From Afifellaceae bacterium (GTDB taxonomy: Bacteria; Pseudomonadota; Alphaproteobacteria; Rhizobiales; Afifellaceae), in the NCBI GenBank assembly GCA_028281235.1, contig JANQKG010000050.1:62001-126000 (forward strand): a DNA stretch of 64,000 nt. Direction: 5' to 3'. Below, in pieces: positions 43,385 through 52,771 of the stretch (positions are counted from its first letter, which is position 1; every line of letters starts with the position of its first letter). The translations under genes and the position numbers were made by a program. The notes under the pieces are model-generated. The model ran no database searches. It was not told where the DNA came from and saw nothing but the letters and a program-made list of their open reading frames with translations.

Positions 43385-45408
43385 TCCTCGACGCGTTCGC
43401 AGAAGGGCTGCGCCTGGCGCTCCAATGGCCGAGCTTCGGCTTTCTCCTCGTCGGTATCGCCATCGGCATCTGGCTTGGCGCGGTGCCGGGGCTTGGCGGG
43501 GTGATCGGCATCGTTCTGGTCCTGCCCTTCACCTATGGCATGGACACCGCGTCGGCCTTCGCGATCCTGCTCGGCATTTTCGCCGTGATCTCGACTTCCG
43601 ACACGATCGCGTCGGTCATGCTCGGAATTCCGGGCACGGCGTCGAGCCAGGCGACCGTCCTCGACGGACATCCGCTGGCCAAGAAAGGCGAGGCAGCGCG
43701 CGCCTTCGGGGCAGCCTTCACCGTGTCGGCATTCGGCGGAGTGTTCGGCGCACTGATCCTGGCGGTCTCGCTGCCGGTGGCGCTTCCCATCATCCTGCAG
43801 TTCAACAATCCGGAGCTTTTCGCACTCGCCATTCTGGGTCTGGCGATGGTCGGATCGCTCAGCGGTCGATCGGTCGCGAAGGGACTGGCCGCAGCCTGTT
43901 TCGGGCTTCTCCTTTCGACAATCGGCTACGCCCAGGACGCGGCGATCCCGCGCTACTGGATGGAGCAGCCATATCTACTGGATCGCCTGCCGCTCATTCC
44001 GGTGGTGCTCGGCCTGTTCGCGATGCCGGAGCTGATCGATCTGGCGGCCAAGGACCGGACGATTGCCGGCGCGCCGCGGACGGTGAGCAACTGGCGCCAA
44101 CTTGGCCAGGGCATGCGCGACGCGATCCGCAATTGGTGGCTGGCGGTGCGGTGCTCCGCGATCGGCGTCTATATCGGCATGATCCCTGGGGTCGGCGGCG
44201 CTGTCGTCGACTGGATCGCCTACGGCCACGCGCTCCAATCGACGAAAAACACGGAAACCTACGGCAAGGGCGACATTCGCGGCGTGATCGCGCCGGAGGC
44301 CGCAAACAACGCCGTGCGGGGCGGATCGCTGATCCCGACCGTCGCTTTCGGTGTGCCGGGCTCGGCCATGAACGCGCTGCTCCTCAGCGCCTTGCTGATC
44401 CAGGGGCTCCAGCCGGGCAAGCCGATGCTGACGACGGAGCTGCCTTTCACGTTCTCCATGATCTGGAACATCGCGCTCGCCAACATCATCGCGGCGGCGC
44501 TTCTCATGGTGCTCGCGAACCAGATCGCGAAGCTCTCCTTCGTCTCGGGCCATCTGATCGTGCCCGGCGTGATCCTGTTCGTGTTCATGGGCGCCTGGAT
44601 GTCGCTGGCGGAGATCGGCGACTGGGTGACGCTCATGGTCTTCGGCGCGCTGGGCTATCTGATGAAGCTCGGAGGCTGGCCGCGACCGCCCGTGATCCTC
44701 GCCTTCATCCTAGGCTCGCTGATGGAGAACTCGTTTCTTCTGAGCTGGAAGATTCACGAGGGTCTCGGATGGCTCGACCGGCCGATCGTCGTGGTGATCC
44801 TGGCGCTGACGGCGGCGACGCTCTTCTATTCCGTCCGGCGCAATCGGGCGCGCGACCGTGATGCCAGAAAAGGGGGACCCGCGACGCTGCTCAGCCAGAG
44901 CGAGGAGCCGGCCGATTCCTTCGCCTCGATCGTCATCGGGGGCGTCTTCGTTGCCGTATTCGCCGCGGCCACGATGCCGCTGTCCGGCTGGCCCACACTG
45001 GTGCTCGCTTTTCCGCTTCTGGCGATCATCCCCGGGCTCTTGCTGACGGCCCCGGTTCTCGTCCGGGACCTGGCAGGTCCTGCGCTACGGCTGCACGAGA
45101 CCGGCGCCCGGTTCGTCGCGCGCGCGGACGTGCGCCGCGGGGCGACGTTTCTCGGCTATTGCGCCGCGATGATCGGCGTTGCGCTTCTTGTCGGGCAGAA
45201 GCTGGCGCTTGTCGCGCTCGTCGCCGTCTACCTTTGGCGCTGGGGACGCTACGGCTGGCGCATCGTTCTGCCCTATGCGCTGGCCACCGCGGCGATCCTG
45301 ATCGGCTTCTACGACCGGATCGTCCATGTGTTCTGGCTGAAACCCCTCTTTGCCGACGAAATCCGCGCCGTGATCCCGGATGGGATCCCGGTCTGGCTGA
45401 TCCTCTGA
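43381..45408 (+). CDS. tctA: Fused TctA-TctB tripartite tricarboxylate transporter membrane protein
   Basis: A 675-residue membrane protein. Residues 1-505 are a TctA subunit with about 11-12 membrane segments: GIWLGAVPGLGGVIG, GIPGTASSQATVLDGHPLAK, GMIPGVGGAVVDWIAYG and GVPGSAMNALLLSALLI are the duplicated family motifs. Residues about 520-675 add a region with four to five hydrophobic segments like the small TctB subunit, joined through a charged linker (RNRARDRDARKG). No separate tctB lies beside it, and a TctC gene follows after 57 bases. Sodium- or proton-coupled import of a carboxylate is the family role. Confidence 0.87.
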   Translation: MILDAFAEGLRLALQWPSFGFLLVGIAIGIWLGAVPGLGGVIGIVLVLPFTYGMDTASAFAILLGIFAVISTSDTIASVMLGIPGTASSQATVLDGHPLAKKGEAARAFGAAFTVSAFGGVFGALILAVSLPVALPIILQFNNPELFALAILGLAMVGSLSGRSVAKGLAAACFGLLLSTIGYAQDAAIPRYWMEQPYLLDRLPLIPVVLGLFAMPELIDLAAKDRTIAGAPRTVSNWRQLGQGMRDAIRNWWLAVRCSAIGVYIGMIPGVGGAVVDWIAYGHALQSTKNTETYGKGDIRGVIAPEAANNAVRGGSLIPTVAFGVPGSAMNALLLSALLIQGLQPGKPMLTTELPFTFSMIWNIALANIIAAALLMVLANQIAKLSFVSGHLIVPGVILFVFMGAWMSLAEIGDWVTLMVFGALGYLMKLGGWPRPPVILAFILGSLMENSFLLSWKIHEGLGWLDRPIVVVILALTAATLFYSVRRNRARDRDARKGGPATLLSQSEEPADSFASIVIGGVFVAVFAAATMPLSGWPTLVLAFPLLAIIPGLLLTAPVLVRDLAGPALRLHETGARFVARADVRRGATFLGYCAAMIGVALLVGQKLALVALVAVYLWRWGRYGWRIVLPYALATAAILIGFYDRIVHVFWLKPLFADEIRAVIPDGIPVWLIL

Positions 45409-45465
45409 AAGGCGGGTCCAAGAACCACGAAATCCGACATCGATAGTGACCAAGGGAGAGTCGAC

Positions 45466-46524
45466 ATGATGACACGACGAGGTTTGGCAATGCTGGCGGT
45501 GGGGCTGCTCGCAGCTGTGGGCGCACCGATGGCGGCAGCCGAAGATTATTTTGCGGGCAAGACGATCACCTGGGTTCTGCCCTGGCCGGCCGGCTCCGGC
45601 GGCGATCTCCACGGGCGGCTGACGGCGCGATACATGGAGAAGCACATCCCCGGCAATCCGACGATCATCGTCAACAACAAGCCGGGGGGCGCGGGCATCA
45701 TCGCGATCAACACCGTCTATGAGCAGGGCGAAACTGACGGTACGACGTATTTCTACGGCAATTGGAGCCCGTCCGCGGTCATCGACGAGGCTGAGGGCGT
45801 GCGTTACGTGCCTGAAGAGATGGGCGTGGTGGGGACGGCGGGCGCCGATCTCGCCTTCATGGTGCGCAACGACCAGGTGCCCGAGCTTGCCGCGCTCAAG
45901 GATGCGAGCTTCATCGTCGGCGGACGCGGCGCGACCAACGCCATCGAAGTTCTCGGCAATCTGGGGCTGAGGACCATGGGGGCCGATTTCCGCTATGTCG
46001 GCGGCTTCGGTGGCTTCTCAAAGATCCAGGCGGCGATCAAGGCCAATGAGGTTCACGCCGGTCATGCGGGGCTTCCGGGCTACGTCAAGTTCTTCGGCCC
46101 GGACAGCGACGTTGCCCATCCGCTCTACTACCACCAGCAGTTCGACGTGGACGGCAACCCGATGCCCAAGCCCGAAAAGGCCTATCCCGCCAGCGTGCCG
46201 ACGCTTTACGACGCCCATGTCGCGCTTCACGGCGAGCCGCCCTCGGGCAAGTATTGGGAGGCTTACAAATGGTGGCATTCCAGCCTGATGGCGGCGGCCA
46301 CGGCGATCCTGTCGCCGCCGGGGGTCGATGCTGAGGTTCTCGCTATCATGCAGAAGGCGTTCCAAGACACCGCCAAGGACCCGGACTATCTGGCCGAATA
46401 CGAAGGCTCGATCGGGGTGCCGCCGCCGTTCAACCCGACGGAGCTGTCGATCCAGATCCTCCAGACCTTCCGCGACATGCCGCCGGAGGTTCAGGAGGTC
46501 GTGCAGGAAATCTCCAACCTGTGA
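45466..46524 (+). CDS. tctC: TctC/Bug-family periplasmic binding protein
   Basis: A 352-residue periplasmic protein with signal peptide MMTRRGLAMLAVGLLAAVGAPMAAA and mature start EDYFAGKTITWVLPWPAGSG, the typical first strand of Bug proteins (carboxylate binding through a loop and a water). VNNKPGGAGIIAIN is the second family motif, close to the usual NVPGAGG form. Ribosome site GGGAGA. Partner of the fused TctAB membrane protein. A GC hairpin follows the stop. Confidence 0.88.
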   Translation: MMTRRGLAMLAVGLLAAVGAPMAAAEDYFAGKTITWVLPWPAGSGGDLHGRLTARYMEKHIPGNPTIIVNNKPGGAGIIAINTVYEQGETDGTTYFYGNWSPSAVIDEAEGVRYVPEEMGVVGTAGADLAFMVRNDQVPELAALKDASFIVGGRGATNAIEVLGNLGLRTMGADFRYVGGFGGFSKIQAAIKANEVHAGHAGLPGYVKFFGPDSDVAHPLYYHQQFDVDGNPMPKPEKAYPASVPTLYDAHVALHGEPPSGKYWEAYKWWHSSLMAAATAILSPPGVDAEVLAIMQKAFQDTAKDPDYLAEYEGSIGVPPPFNPTELSIQILQTFRDMPPEVQEVVQEISNL

Positions 46525-46537
46525 CCCGTGTGAGCGA

Positions 46538-46557
46538 GGGCCGGCGCAAGCCGGCCC
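46538..46557 (+). terminator. Hairpin terminator after TctC gene
   Basis: Perfect 8-bp stem GGGCCGGC/GCCGGCCC with GCAA tetraloop, followed by GCTTTCCTC. Fits a weak intrinsic terminator between the convergent TctC and SDR genes. Confidence 0.65.
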
Positions 46558-46588
46558 GCTTTCCTCATCGCCGGTTCCGCCAGGAGGC

Positions 46589-47284
46589 TCAGGCGGCAAA
46601 GCCGCCGGCATAGGGGTACATCTTTTGGCTGCGGTCGATGAAGAGCCCGGCCCAGCTCGGGTCGGATCGCTCGATGGCCTTGCGCATGAGGCGTACCGAA
46701 TCCTCAGCCTCGTAGTCGCCGTCGTGCCCGGTCATGTCGGTGCGGGTCCGGCCCGGCCGCAGGCTGTAGCAAAGCACGCCTTCATCCTTCAGCGCATGCG
46801 CAAGTGAAATGGTCGCCGCATGGGCGCCCGCTTTGGTCGACCGGTATATGGCCAGGTTGGCGGTGCGCATCCTGTCGTAGATCCCGGCCTGGCTCCCCAT
46901 CGTCACTGCCACCGGCCGCTCGGCCAGTTTGAGGTTCGGCAGGAGGGCGCGGGTGACGATGGCCGGGCCGAGCACGTTGATCTCGAAAGCTGCACGCCAT
47001 TCGTCGAGATCGGCGTCAAGGGCGGATTTCGTGTTGTCGCCCATGATGCCGGCATTGTTGATGAGCACGTCGAGCGGACGCCCGGTGAGCGTCGCCGCCA
47101 ACGCCGCCGCGCTTCTCGGGTCCGCGACGTCCAGCGGGTGGCACTCGATGCCGAGTGCAGCGAGATCGCTCGCCCGGTCCGGCGCGCGGGCGGTGGCGAT
47201 CACGTGATCTCCCGCATCGCAATATTGGCGGCAGAACTCCAGGCCGAGGCCGCGGCTGGCACCTGTCACGAGCACGGTGGTCAT
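46589..47284 (-). CDS. SDR-family oxidoreductase (C-factor-like)
   Basis: A 231-residue short-chain dehydrogenase. TGASRGLG loop at residues 7-14, LINNAGIMG, and YRSTK as the catalytic pair. Between serine (MGSQAGIYD) and tyrosine there are 16 residues, more than the usual 13, as in C-factor/CsgA-like members. ATG overlaps the TctA stop (ATGA), so it is the last gene of the tctC-tctB-tctA-SDR unit; it probably oxidises or reduces the compound brought in. Confidence 0.88.
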   Translation of the reverse strand: MTTVLVTGASRGLGLEFCRQYCDAGDHVIATARAPDRASDLAALGIECHPLDVADPRSAAALAATLTGRPLDVLINNAGIMGDNTKSALDADLDEWRAAFEINVLGPAIVTRALLPNLKLAERPVAVTMGSQAGIYDRMRTANLAIYRSTKAGAHAATISLAHALKDEGVLCYSLRPGRTRTDMTGHDGDYEAEDSVRLMRKAIERSDPSWAGLFIDRSQKMYPYAGGFAA

Positions 47285-48792
47285 GGTGTTCCTTCCTCCT
47301 TGGTGGGCGCGCGCTCGTTGCGCCGCCGCAGCGCGCCGAACAAGGTCGGTGCTGCGGCGAAACCGATGGAGAGCACGAGGATGGCGAGCGCCAGCGGCCG
47401 TTCCAGATAGGGCATGAGTGATCCGTCCGATTCCATCATGCTGGCCCGGAAGCGCTGCTCGAAGAGCGGGGTGAGCACGAAGCCGATCATGAACGGCGCC
47501 GAAGGCAGGCCGACCACCCGCATGAGGTAGCCGACGAGCCCGAAGGCGAGCATCACCCAGACGTCGAAGAAGAGGTTGTTGAGTGAATAGGTCCCGGCCA
47601 CGGCCAGTATGAAGATCGCCGGCACGAGAAGCGCCCGTGGCACGCCGATCACCCGGGCGATCACCACCGAAAGCGACATCAGGAAGACAAAGGCCAGCAC
47701 GGTGGCGACGAAGTAGGTCGCGATGATCCCGTAGAACGTCTCGGGATGTTCGAGCACCAGAAGCGGGCCCGGCTGGATGTTGTGGAAAAGAAGCGCGGCC
47801 ATCAGGATCACGTCTGCGGCGCTGCCGGGGATTCCCATCGAGATCATCGGAATGAGCGCGCCGCCGACGGTTGCGTTGTTGCCGGCCTCCGAGGCCACGA
47901 CTCCTTCTTCGCGGCCGGTGCCGAAACTGTCGGGATCGCGATCGATGTTGCGGGTGACGTAATAGGAGACGACCGAGCCGATATTGGCGCCGATCCCGGG
48001 CAGGATGCCGATCCAGACTCCGATGAGGCTCGAGCGGACGAGGTTCGCCCAGTGGCGAACGACGCCGCCGGCGGATTTCCAGATCTCCAGCGTGCGGACC
48101 TTGACCTGATGCGTCGCCTGCGTCCGGCCGCTGACATCGAAGAGCAGATGGCCGATGGCGAAGATGCCGACCAGTACCGCTTCGATCCTGAACCCGGAAT
48201 CGAAGGACTCAAAGCCGAAAGTGAACCGCGGAACCTGGCTCACGAGATCGAGCCCGACGAGCGCGCAAAGCATGCCCAAGAGGCCCGAGGCGAGCCCCAT
48301 GAAGAAACTCCGTCCCGAGCAGGTGGCAATGATGAGAAGCCCGCCGAACACAAGCGCGGCATATTCGAAGCTGCCGAAATTCCGCAGTGAGAAGCGCGCG
48401 ATCGGCTCCGAGACCAAAGCAAGGCAGATCCAAGAGATCAGCCCGCCGATCAGGGAAGCGGTCACGCCGAGCGCCAGCGCGCGTGCGGCCTGGCCCTGTC
48501 TGGCCATGGCGTGCCCGTCAAAGGTGGTCATGATCGCCGCAGGCGAACCCGGGATGCCGAGCGTCACACCGGTCACCATCGCCCCGCTGACGCCGCCCAC
48601 ATACATGCCGATCAGAAGGACCTGCGCTGAGAAGCTGTCCATGTGGAACGTCAAGGGCAGGGTGAGCGCCATGATGACGCCCTGGTTGAGCCCTGGGATG
48701 GCGCCGAAGACAATGCCGATCGCAACGCCGATGAACGAGACGAGAATGGGCGTGAAGGTTGCGTGGGCCAGGAGGGCGCTGGCGAGTTCCAT
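47281..48792 (-). CDS. tctA: TctA large membrane subunit of TTT transporter 2
   Basis: A 503-residue membrane protein with about 11-12 hydrophobic segments. GAIPGLNQGVIMALTLPLTF, TLGIPGSPAAIMTTFDGH, GILPGIGANIGSVVSY and SMGIPGSAADVILMAALL are the typical glycine/proline-rich repeats. It is of normal length, unlike the fused TctAB at 43381. Transcribed after tctB, coupled to the SDR gene. Confidence 0.93.
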   Translation of the reverse strand: MELASALLAHATFTPILVSFIGVAIGIVFGAIPGLNQGVIMALTLPLTFHMDSFSAQVLLIGMYVGGVSGAMVTGVTLGIPGSPAAIMTTFDGHAMARQGQAARALALGVTASLIGGLISWICLALVSEPIARFSLRNFGSFEYAALVFGGLLIIATCSGRSFFMGLASGLLGMLCALVGLDLVSQVPRFTFGFESFDSGFRIEAVLVGIFAIGHLLFDVSGRTQATHQVKVRTLEIWKSAGGVVRHWANLVRSSLIGVWIGILPGIGANIGSVVSYYVTRNIDRDPDSFGTGREEGVVASEAGNNATVGGALIPMISMGIPGSAADVILMAALLFHNIQPGPLLVLEHPETFYGIIATYFVATVLAFVFLMSLSVVIARVIGVPRALLVPAIFILAVAGTYSLNNLFFDVWVMLAFGLVGYLMRVVGLPSAPFMIGFVLTPLFEQRFRASMMESDGSLMPYLERPLALAILVLSIGFAAAPTLFGALRRRNERAPTKEEGTP

Positions 48793-48810
48793 GGAGGTGC
48801 GCGGCGCCCT

Positions 48811-49305
48811 CTAACGGGCGATGTCGACGTAGAGCATGGACGAGAAGCTCCACATGATCGTGCCGGAGAGCGCGAGCCCGACGACAAGAGCCATTATCGT
48901 CGCCTTCAGCCGTGGGGGAGTCGCGATGAGCCATCCGGCAAGGGCCGCGAAAAGGCCCGAGACGATCCAATAGACCCATCGGTCAAGGCCGGTGGTCACG
49001 AGATAGGTGTAGACGAACAGGACCCCGTAGATGAGCGCCGGGCGCCAGAGGTCGGAGGCGGACCATGGCTCTTCCGTCGGGTCCTGCGTGCGCCCGATCT
49101 TCGCTCGGTCCTGCAGGACCAGCACGGCTCCGATGCCCATGAGCGCCAAGGGCGCGGCAAGCGCCAGAAGACGTGCACCGACCGGTTCAAACTGGGGCGG
49201 CGGCAGTTGGGAAGCCACCGCCGCCAGCCCGGCCATGGAGACGATCAGGGCCAGTCCGAACCAGCCCTGAAGCGTCTGTGGGCGGACACCGGAACGATGC
49301 CGCAT
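48811..49305 (-). CDS. tctB: TctB small membrane subunit of TTT transporter 2
   Basis: A 164-residue membrane protein with four to five hydrophobic segments and poor sequence conservation, as usual for TctB. Identified mainly by size, hydropathy (GWFGLALIVSMAGLAAVASQ; LWRPALIYGVLFVYTYL) and place between tctC and tctA. Spacing is 6 and 18 bases to its neighbours. Confidence 0.82.
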   Translation of the reverse strand: MRHRSGVRPQTLQGWFGLALIVSMAGLAAVASQLPPPQFEPVGARLLALAAPLALMGIGAVLVLQDRAKIGRTQDPTEEPWSASDLWRPALIYGVLFVYTYLVTTGLDRWVYWIVSGLFAALAGWLIATPPRLKATIMALVVGLALSGTIMWSFSSMLYVDIAR

Positions 49306-49311
49306 GCGCGA

Positions 49312-50298
49312 TTACTCGTTCGAGTCGGTACTAAGGCCGAATTTCTCGACGATTGCGACCGTGTTCGCGTATTGCGCATCCACTTCGGCCTGAAGCTCAT
49401 CCCCGCGCGCGAAACGCAGGTCGATGATCCGCTGGCCAAGCTCCACCTGCAGGTCCGGGTCGGCCATGACCTGTTCGATCTTGTCGGCCCAGTAGGTGCG
49501 GACTTCCTCAGGCGCGTCCTTGTGGATCCAGAAGTAATTCGTGACGCTGCCGACATCGGCGAGATCGGAATAGCCAAGCTCCTCGGCCGATGGCAGGCCT
49601 TCAAGCCCAGGCACGTCGACCGGACGGAAGACGAAGAGGGGCTTGATGTCGCCGCTTTCGAAGTATTTTGCGCTTTCAGCCACGGTAGTGATCCCAAGGT
49701 CGATCTGATGCCCAACGAGTGCTGCGCGGATCGGCCCGCCGCCTCCGGGAATGTTGATCATGTTGAACTCGACGTCGAGCGCGTCCTGCACTTTGAGCGC
49801 CACCATGTGGCTGTGCGCGCGCAGGAAGACGCCGACGCGGATCGCGCCGGGGTTGGCTTTCGCATGGTCGATCATCTCAGGCAGGTTGCCGAAGGGCGCG
49901 TCCTTTGCGGCGCCGTACATGATGTCGATCGAACCGGCGCGGGCGACCGGGCGCATGTCGGTGAACGCGCGCCCGAGGATCCCCTGCGATGCGGTGCCCA
50001 TGAAAGCCTGATGGAAGAAGAGCAGCGTATAGCCGTCCTTCGGCGCGTCATAGGCAGCGCGCGTCCCCGTCGCCGTCGCACCGCCGGTGATGTTCTTCAC
50101 CACCAGTCGCGCAGGCACGATCTCTTCAAGGTGCTTCAGAATGATGCGCAGGTTGATGTCAGCCGCGCCGCCGGCGGCATTTGGAAGAACGAAAGTCACC
50201 GGCTTTTCCGGGTATTCGGCCTTCGCAGCCCCTCCAAAACCCATGGCAAGGGCGAGCGCAGCTGCCCCAAGCCACCGCAATCCACCACGTTCCTTCAT
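49312..50298 (-). CDS. tctC: TctC/Bug-family periplasmic binding protein of TTT transporter 2
   Basis: A 328-residue periplasmic binding protein. Signal peptide MKERGGLRWLGAAALALAMG...AKA; start at ATG 50298 six bases after GGGAGGA rather than at upstream codons. Mature part begins EYPEKPVTFVLPNAAGGAAD. First gene of the leftward unit and divergent from the LysR gene at 50393; a CATTC-N7-GAATG dyad sits 77-93 bases upstream of this start. Ligand not known; the family binds carboxylates and related anions. Confidence 0.9.
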   Translation of the reverse strand: MKERGGLRWLGAAALALAMGFGGAAKAEYPEKPVTFVLPNAAGGAADINLRIILKHLEEIVPARLVVKNITGGATATGTRAAYDAPKDGYTLLFFHQAFMGTASQGILGRAFTDMRPVARAGSIDIMYGAAKDAPFGNLPEMIDHAKANPGAIRVGVFLRAHSHMVALKVQDALDVEFNMINIPGGGGPIRAALVGHQIDLGITTVAESAKYFESGDIKPLFVFRPVDVPGLEGLPSAEELGYSDLADVGSVTNYFWIHKDAPEEVRTYWADKIEQVMADPDLQVELGQRIIDLRFARGDELQAEVDAQYANTVAIVEKFGLSTDSNE

Positions 50299-50392
50299 GG
50301 CGTTCCTCCCGTGATTATTCACGGTCACTCTAGACAGACTGACATGCCTAAACTAAACGGATTTGAGCAGTATTCATTCCCGGGGGGAATGC
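50299..50392. promoter_or_regulatory. Divergent tctC / LysR region with CATTC-N7-GAATG dyad
   Basis: 94-bp gap. The perfect dyad CATTCCCGGGGGGAATG (50375-50391) obeys the LysR T-N11-A rule (ATTC-N7-GAAT). It overlaps the ribosome site of the LysR gene and lies about 80 bases upstream of the leftward tctC start, so it could serve activation of tctC and autorepression of LysR. Confidence 0.7.
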
Positions 50393-51295
50393 TTGGAGCT
50401 GCGTTCGCTCAAGTTCTTCCTGACCGTCTACGAATGCGGCAACATCTCGGTTGCGGCGGACCGGCTCGGCATGAACCAGCCCGCCGTGTCCAAGGCCATC
50501 CGCCGCGTGGAGCAGGAACTCGGAGTCGATCTGTTCGAGCGCGAGCCGCGAGGTGTCGCGCCGACGGTCTTCGCCGACATGCTGGCTGAGGCGGCGCGGG
50601 AGGTCGACAGCAATCTCGGCGCCGTGATGCGCCGGATCCAGGCCATGCGCGACGCGTCGATGGGCGAAATCGTGGTCGGTGCTGGCGGCACCTGGCAGGA
50701 AGCTCTGTTGCCTCTGGCGGTGTCCCGCCTTGCGCAGCGTCGGCCGCAGGCGCTGATCCGGATCGTTCCTGCAGCGCCGGAGGAACTGGTCGCCGCGCTC
50801 ATCAAGGGCGACGTCGACCTTGTTCTTGCGCCCATCGACATTCCTAACCCGATGGCGAAGAAGGTGCGCGTCGAGCCTCTCCTGGTGAACGAAGTCGTTG
50901 TCATCGGGCGCGGCGATCACCCGCTCCTTGAGAAGCCAAGGCTCTCGCTGAAGGACCTCAGGTCGCAGCGGTGGATCTTGCCGCCCGGCACCTTCATCCG
51001 AGAACGGTTCGAGCGGGCGTTCGTCTCCAAAGGCCTGGAGAACCCGATCCCGTCGATCGAATGCGTCGACAGCGCCTGCTTGTTCCAGATCGTGGCGGCG
51101 ACCGACCTTCTCACCTATGTCGCCGAGCTGCGCCTCCGGCACCGGCTGCACATGAATCTCGCGCGCATGCCGGACAACCCGATCAACGTTGAGCGAACGT
51201 CCGGCCTCATCCTTCGGAAGTCGAGCTACATGCCGCCTCTCGTACGCGAGTTCATCGCCGAGGTGCGCAATGTCAGCACCGCCGAAGCGTCGTGA
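50393..51295 (+). CDS. LysR-family regulator
   Basis: A 300-residue LysR-type protein. Helix-turn-helix SLKFFLTVYECGNISVAADR then MNQPAVSKAIRRVEQELG; effector domain from about 90 (MGEIVVGAGGTWQEALLPLA) with RWILPPGTFIRERFERAF. Start is TTG at 50393 following GGGGGGAA; an ATG at 50389 is out of frame. It probably controls tctCBA-SDR and, through the shared dyad, the sulfatase genes. Three bases after it ends, the convergent sulfatase gene ends. Confidence 0.9.
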   Translation: MELRSLKFFLTVYECGNISVAADRLGMNQPAVSKAIRRVEQELGVDLFEREPRGVAPTVFADMLAEAAREVDSNLGAVMRRIQAMRDASMGEIVVGAGGTWQEALLPLAVSRLAQRRPQALIRIVPAAPEELVAALIKGDVDLVLAPIDIPNPMAKKVRVEPLLVNEVVVIGRGDHPLLEKPRLSLKDLRSQRWILPPGTFIRERFERAFVSKGLENPIPSIECVDSACLFQIVAATDLLTYVAELRLRHRLHMNLARMPDNPINVERTSGLILRKSSYMPPLVREFIAEVRNVSTAEAS

Positions 51296-51301
51296 GCCAG
51301 C

Positions 51302-52771
51302 CTAGAGACCGGACCTGAGCCGCGCCGCGCCCGCGCCAGGGGGTGGCGTTGCGCCCATGGAGCCGCGCGACAGGATCGCCTCAACGCCGCCGTGGCGGTT
51401 CACGATCTCAAGCTGTGCCGCCTTGATTCGGGCATCGACCCCCTCCGGATCGAGCCGCGCCTCAAGTTCGCTCCGGAAATCCGCCAGGATCGGCGCGAAG
51501 GCCGGGTCGGATGCGAGATCGCGCATCTCTTCCGGATCCGCCTCGAGGTTGTAGAGCTGCGGGTCCATGTTGGCGAAATGGATGTATTTCCAGGGGCCCC
51601 GGCGCAGCATGTAGACGCCGTTTACGGCGCCTGCCGCGTGGTATTCGCCGAAGACGACGCGGTCCGCTTGGTCCGGCTCGGCTGCAATGGCGAAAAGGCT
51701 GCGCGCGTCGTCGTTCACGGACGAGTCCGGGCCGGTGAGGCCTGTTGCATTGAGAACGGTGGGGTAGAAGTCGACAAGCGATACGGGTGTGCGCCGCGTC
51801 GCACCAACGGGCACGTCCGGCCCGGCCGCGATCAGCGGGATGTGGGCCGATTCCTGATAGAAGTTGCTCTTCTGCCAGAGGCCGCGGACCCCGAGATTGT
51901 CGCCGTGATCCGACGTGTAGATGATCCGCGTGTCGGGCCCGAAGTCACTTGCATCGATGGCGTCGATAACCTGGCCGAGAAGCGAGTCGATGAACGACAC
52001 GAGCCCGAAATAGGACGCCGTGGCGCGCCTGCGGAGATCGTCGTCGAAGAATGTGTCGGTGATGTAGGCGGCTCGGAATGCATCGTACCATGGATGCGCG
52101 GGCCAGTCCTCCGGCCGGCAGGCTTTCGGCAGATCAAGCGTCTGCGGGTCGTAGAGCGCCGCAAACTCTTCCGGTGCGGTCAGCGGGAAGTGGGGACAGA
52201 CGAAGCTGACGAACAGGACCCATGGCTGGTCAAGGGTAGGCGCCGTCTCGCGCAGCCAGCGAAGTGTCGCGCGCAGGATCGATCGGTCGTATTCGGTGTA
52301 GTTGGATTCGCCTGTTCCAACCTGCTCAGCGACCTGACGAACGCCATAGCGGACGGGCAGCGGCGCCGATTGCCGGATCGCCCCGAAGACATCGCCGGTC
52401 CCGTCGGCCGCGTGCATCGGCAAGATCGTTTCGTCGAAGCCTGAGTCGACGGTCTCGTCTCGGTAGTGCAGCTTGCCGATCGACGTCACTGGAATGCCGG
52501 CCTCGGCCAGCGTGTTCGGCCAGCCGGGAATGCGGCCGTCGTAGGGCGTGGCGTTGCAGACATATCCGGTGTCGTGCGGGTAGCGGCCCGTCACAAATGC
52601 TGCGCGCGCCGGCATGCAGATGGGGCTGGTGCAATAAGCGTCGGTAAAGGCGGTTCCTCGCCCGGCCAGCCGATCCATGTTCGGCGTCTGAACGATCGGA
52701 TGCCCCCCATAGCGCGTATAGCGGCCTGCATGTTCGTCCGCCATCACGATGACGAGGTTCTTCGGCTCCAT
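51302..52771 (-). CDS. Formylglycine-dependent sulfatase
   Basis: A 489-residue sulfatase (alkaline phosphatase superfamily). Cys52 in SPICMPARAAFVTGRYPHD is the CxPxR formylglycine site. N-terminal metal residues in VIVMADEHAGR, and YTSDHGDNLGVRGLWQKSNFY has the C-terminal metal Asp-His and a catalytic lysine. It resembles choline-sulfatase-type enzymes in SDHGD-N-LG...GLW, but substrate is open. No signal peptide at the chosen start (ATG 52771, after GGGAG), so it is probably cytoplasmic. A longer frame to 52879 exists but covers the regulatory dyad. Divergent from the SDR gene. No formylglycine-generating enzyme is in this window. Confidence 0.88.
   Translation of the reverse strand: MEPKNLVIVMADEHAGRYTRYGGHPIVQTPNMDRLAGRGTAFTDAYCTSPICMPARAAFVTGRYPHDTGYVCNATPYDGRIPGWPNTLAEAGIPVTSIGKLHYRDETVDSGFDETILPMHAADGTGDVFGAIRQSAPLPVRYGVRQVAEQVGTGESNYTEYDRSILRATLRWLRETAPTLDQPWVLFVSFVCPHFPLTAPEEFAALYDPQTLDLPKACRPEDWPAHPWYDAFRAAYITDTFFDDDLRRRATASYFGLVSFIDSLLGQVIDAIDASDFGPDTRIIYTSDHGDNLGVRGLWQKSNFYQESAHIPLIAAGPDVPVGATRRTPVSLVDFYPTVLNATGLTGPDSSVNDDARSLFAIAAEPDQADRVVFGEYHAAGAVNGVYMLRRGPWKYIHFANMDPQLYNLEADPEEMRDLASDPAFAPILADFRSELEARLDPEGVDARIKAAQLEIVNRHGGVEAILSRGSMGATPPPGAGAARLRSGL

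Noticed and set aside
48643..50589. 648-codon plus-strand frame opposite the TTT operon 2
   Set aside because: Spans three real minus-strand genes and a divergent promoter; Arg/Gly/Ala-rich shadow.
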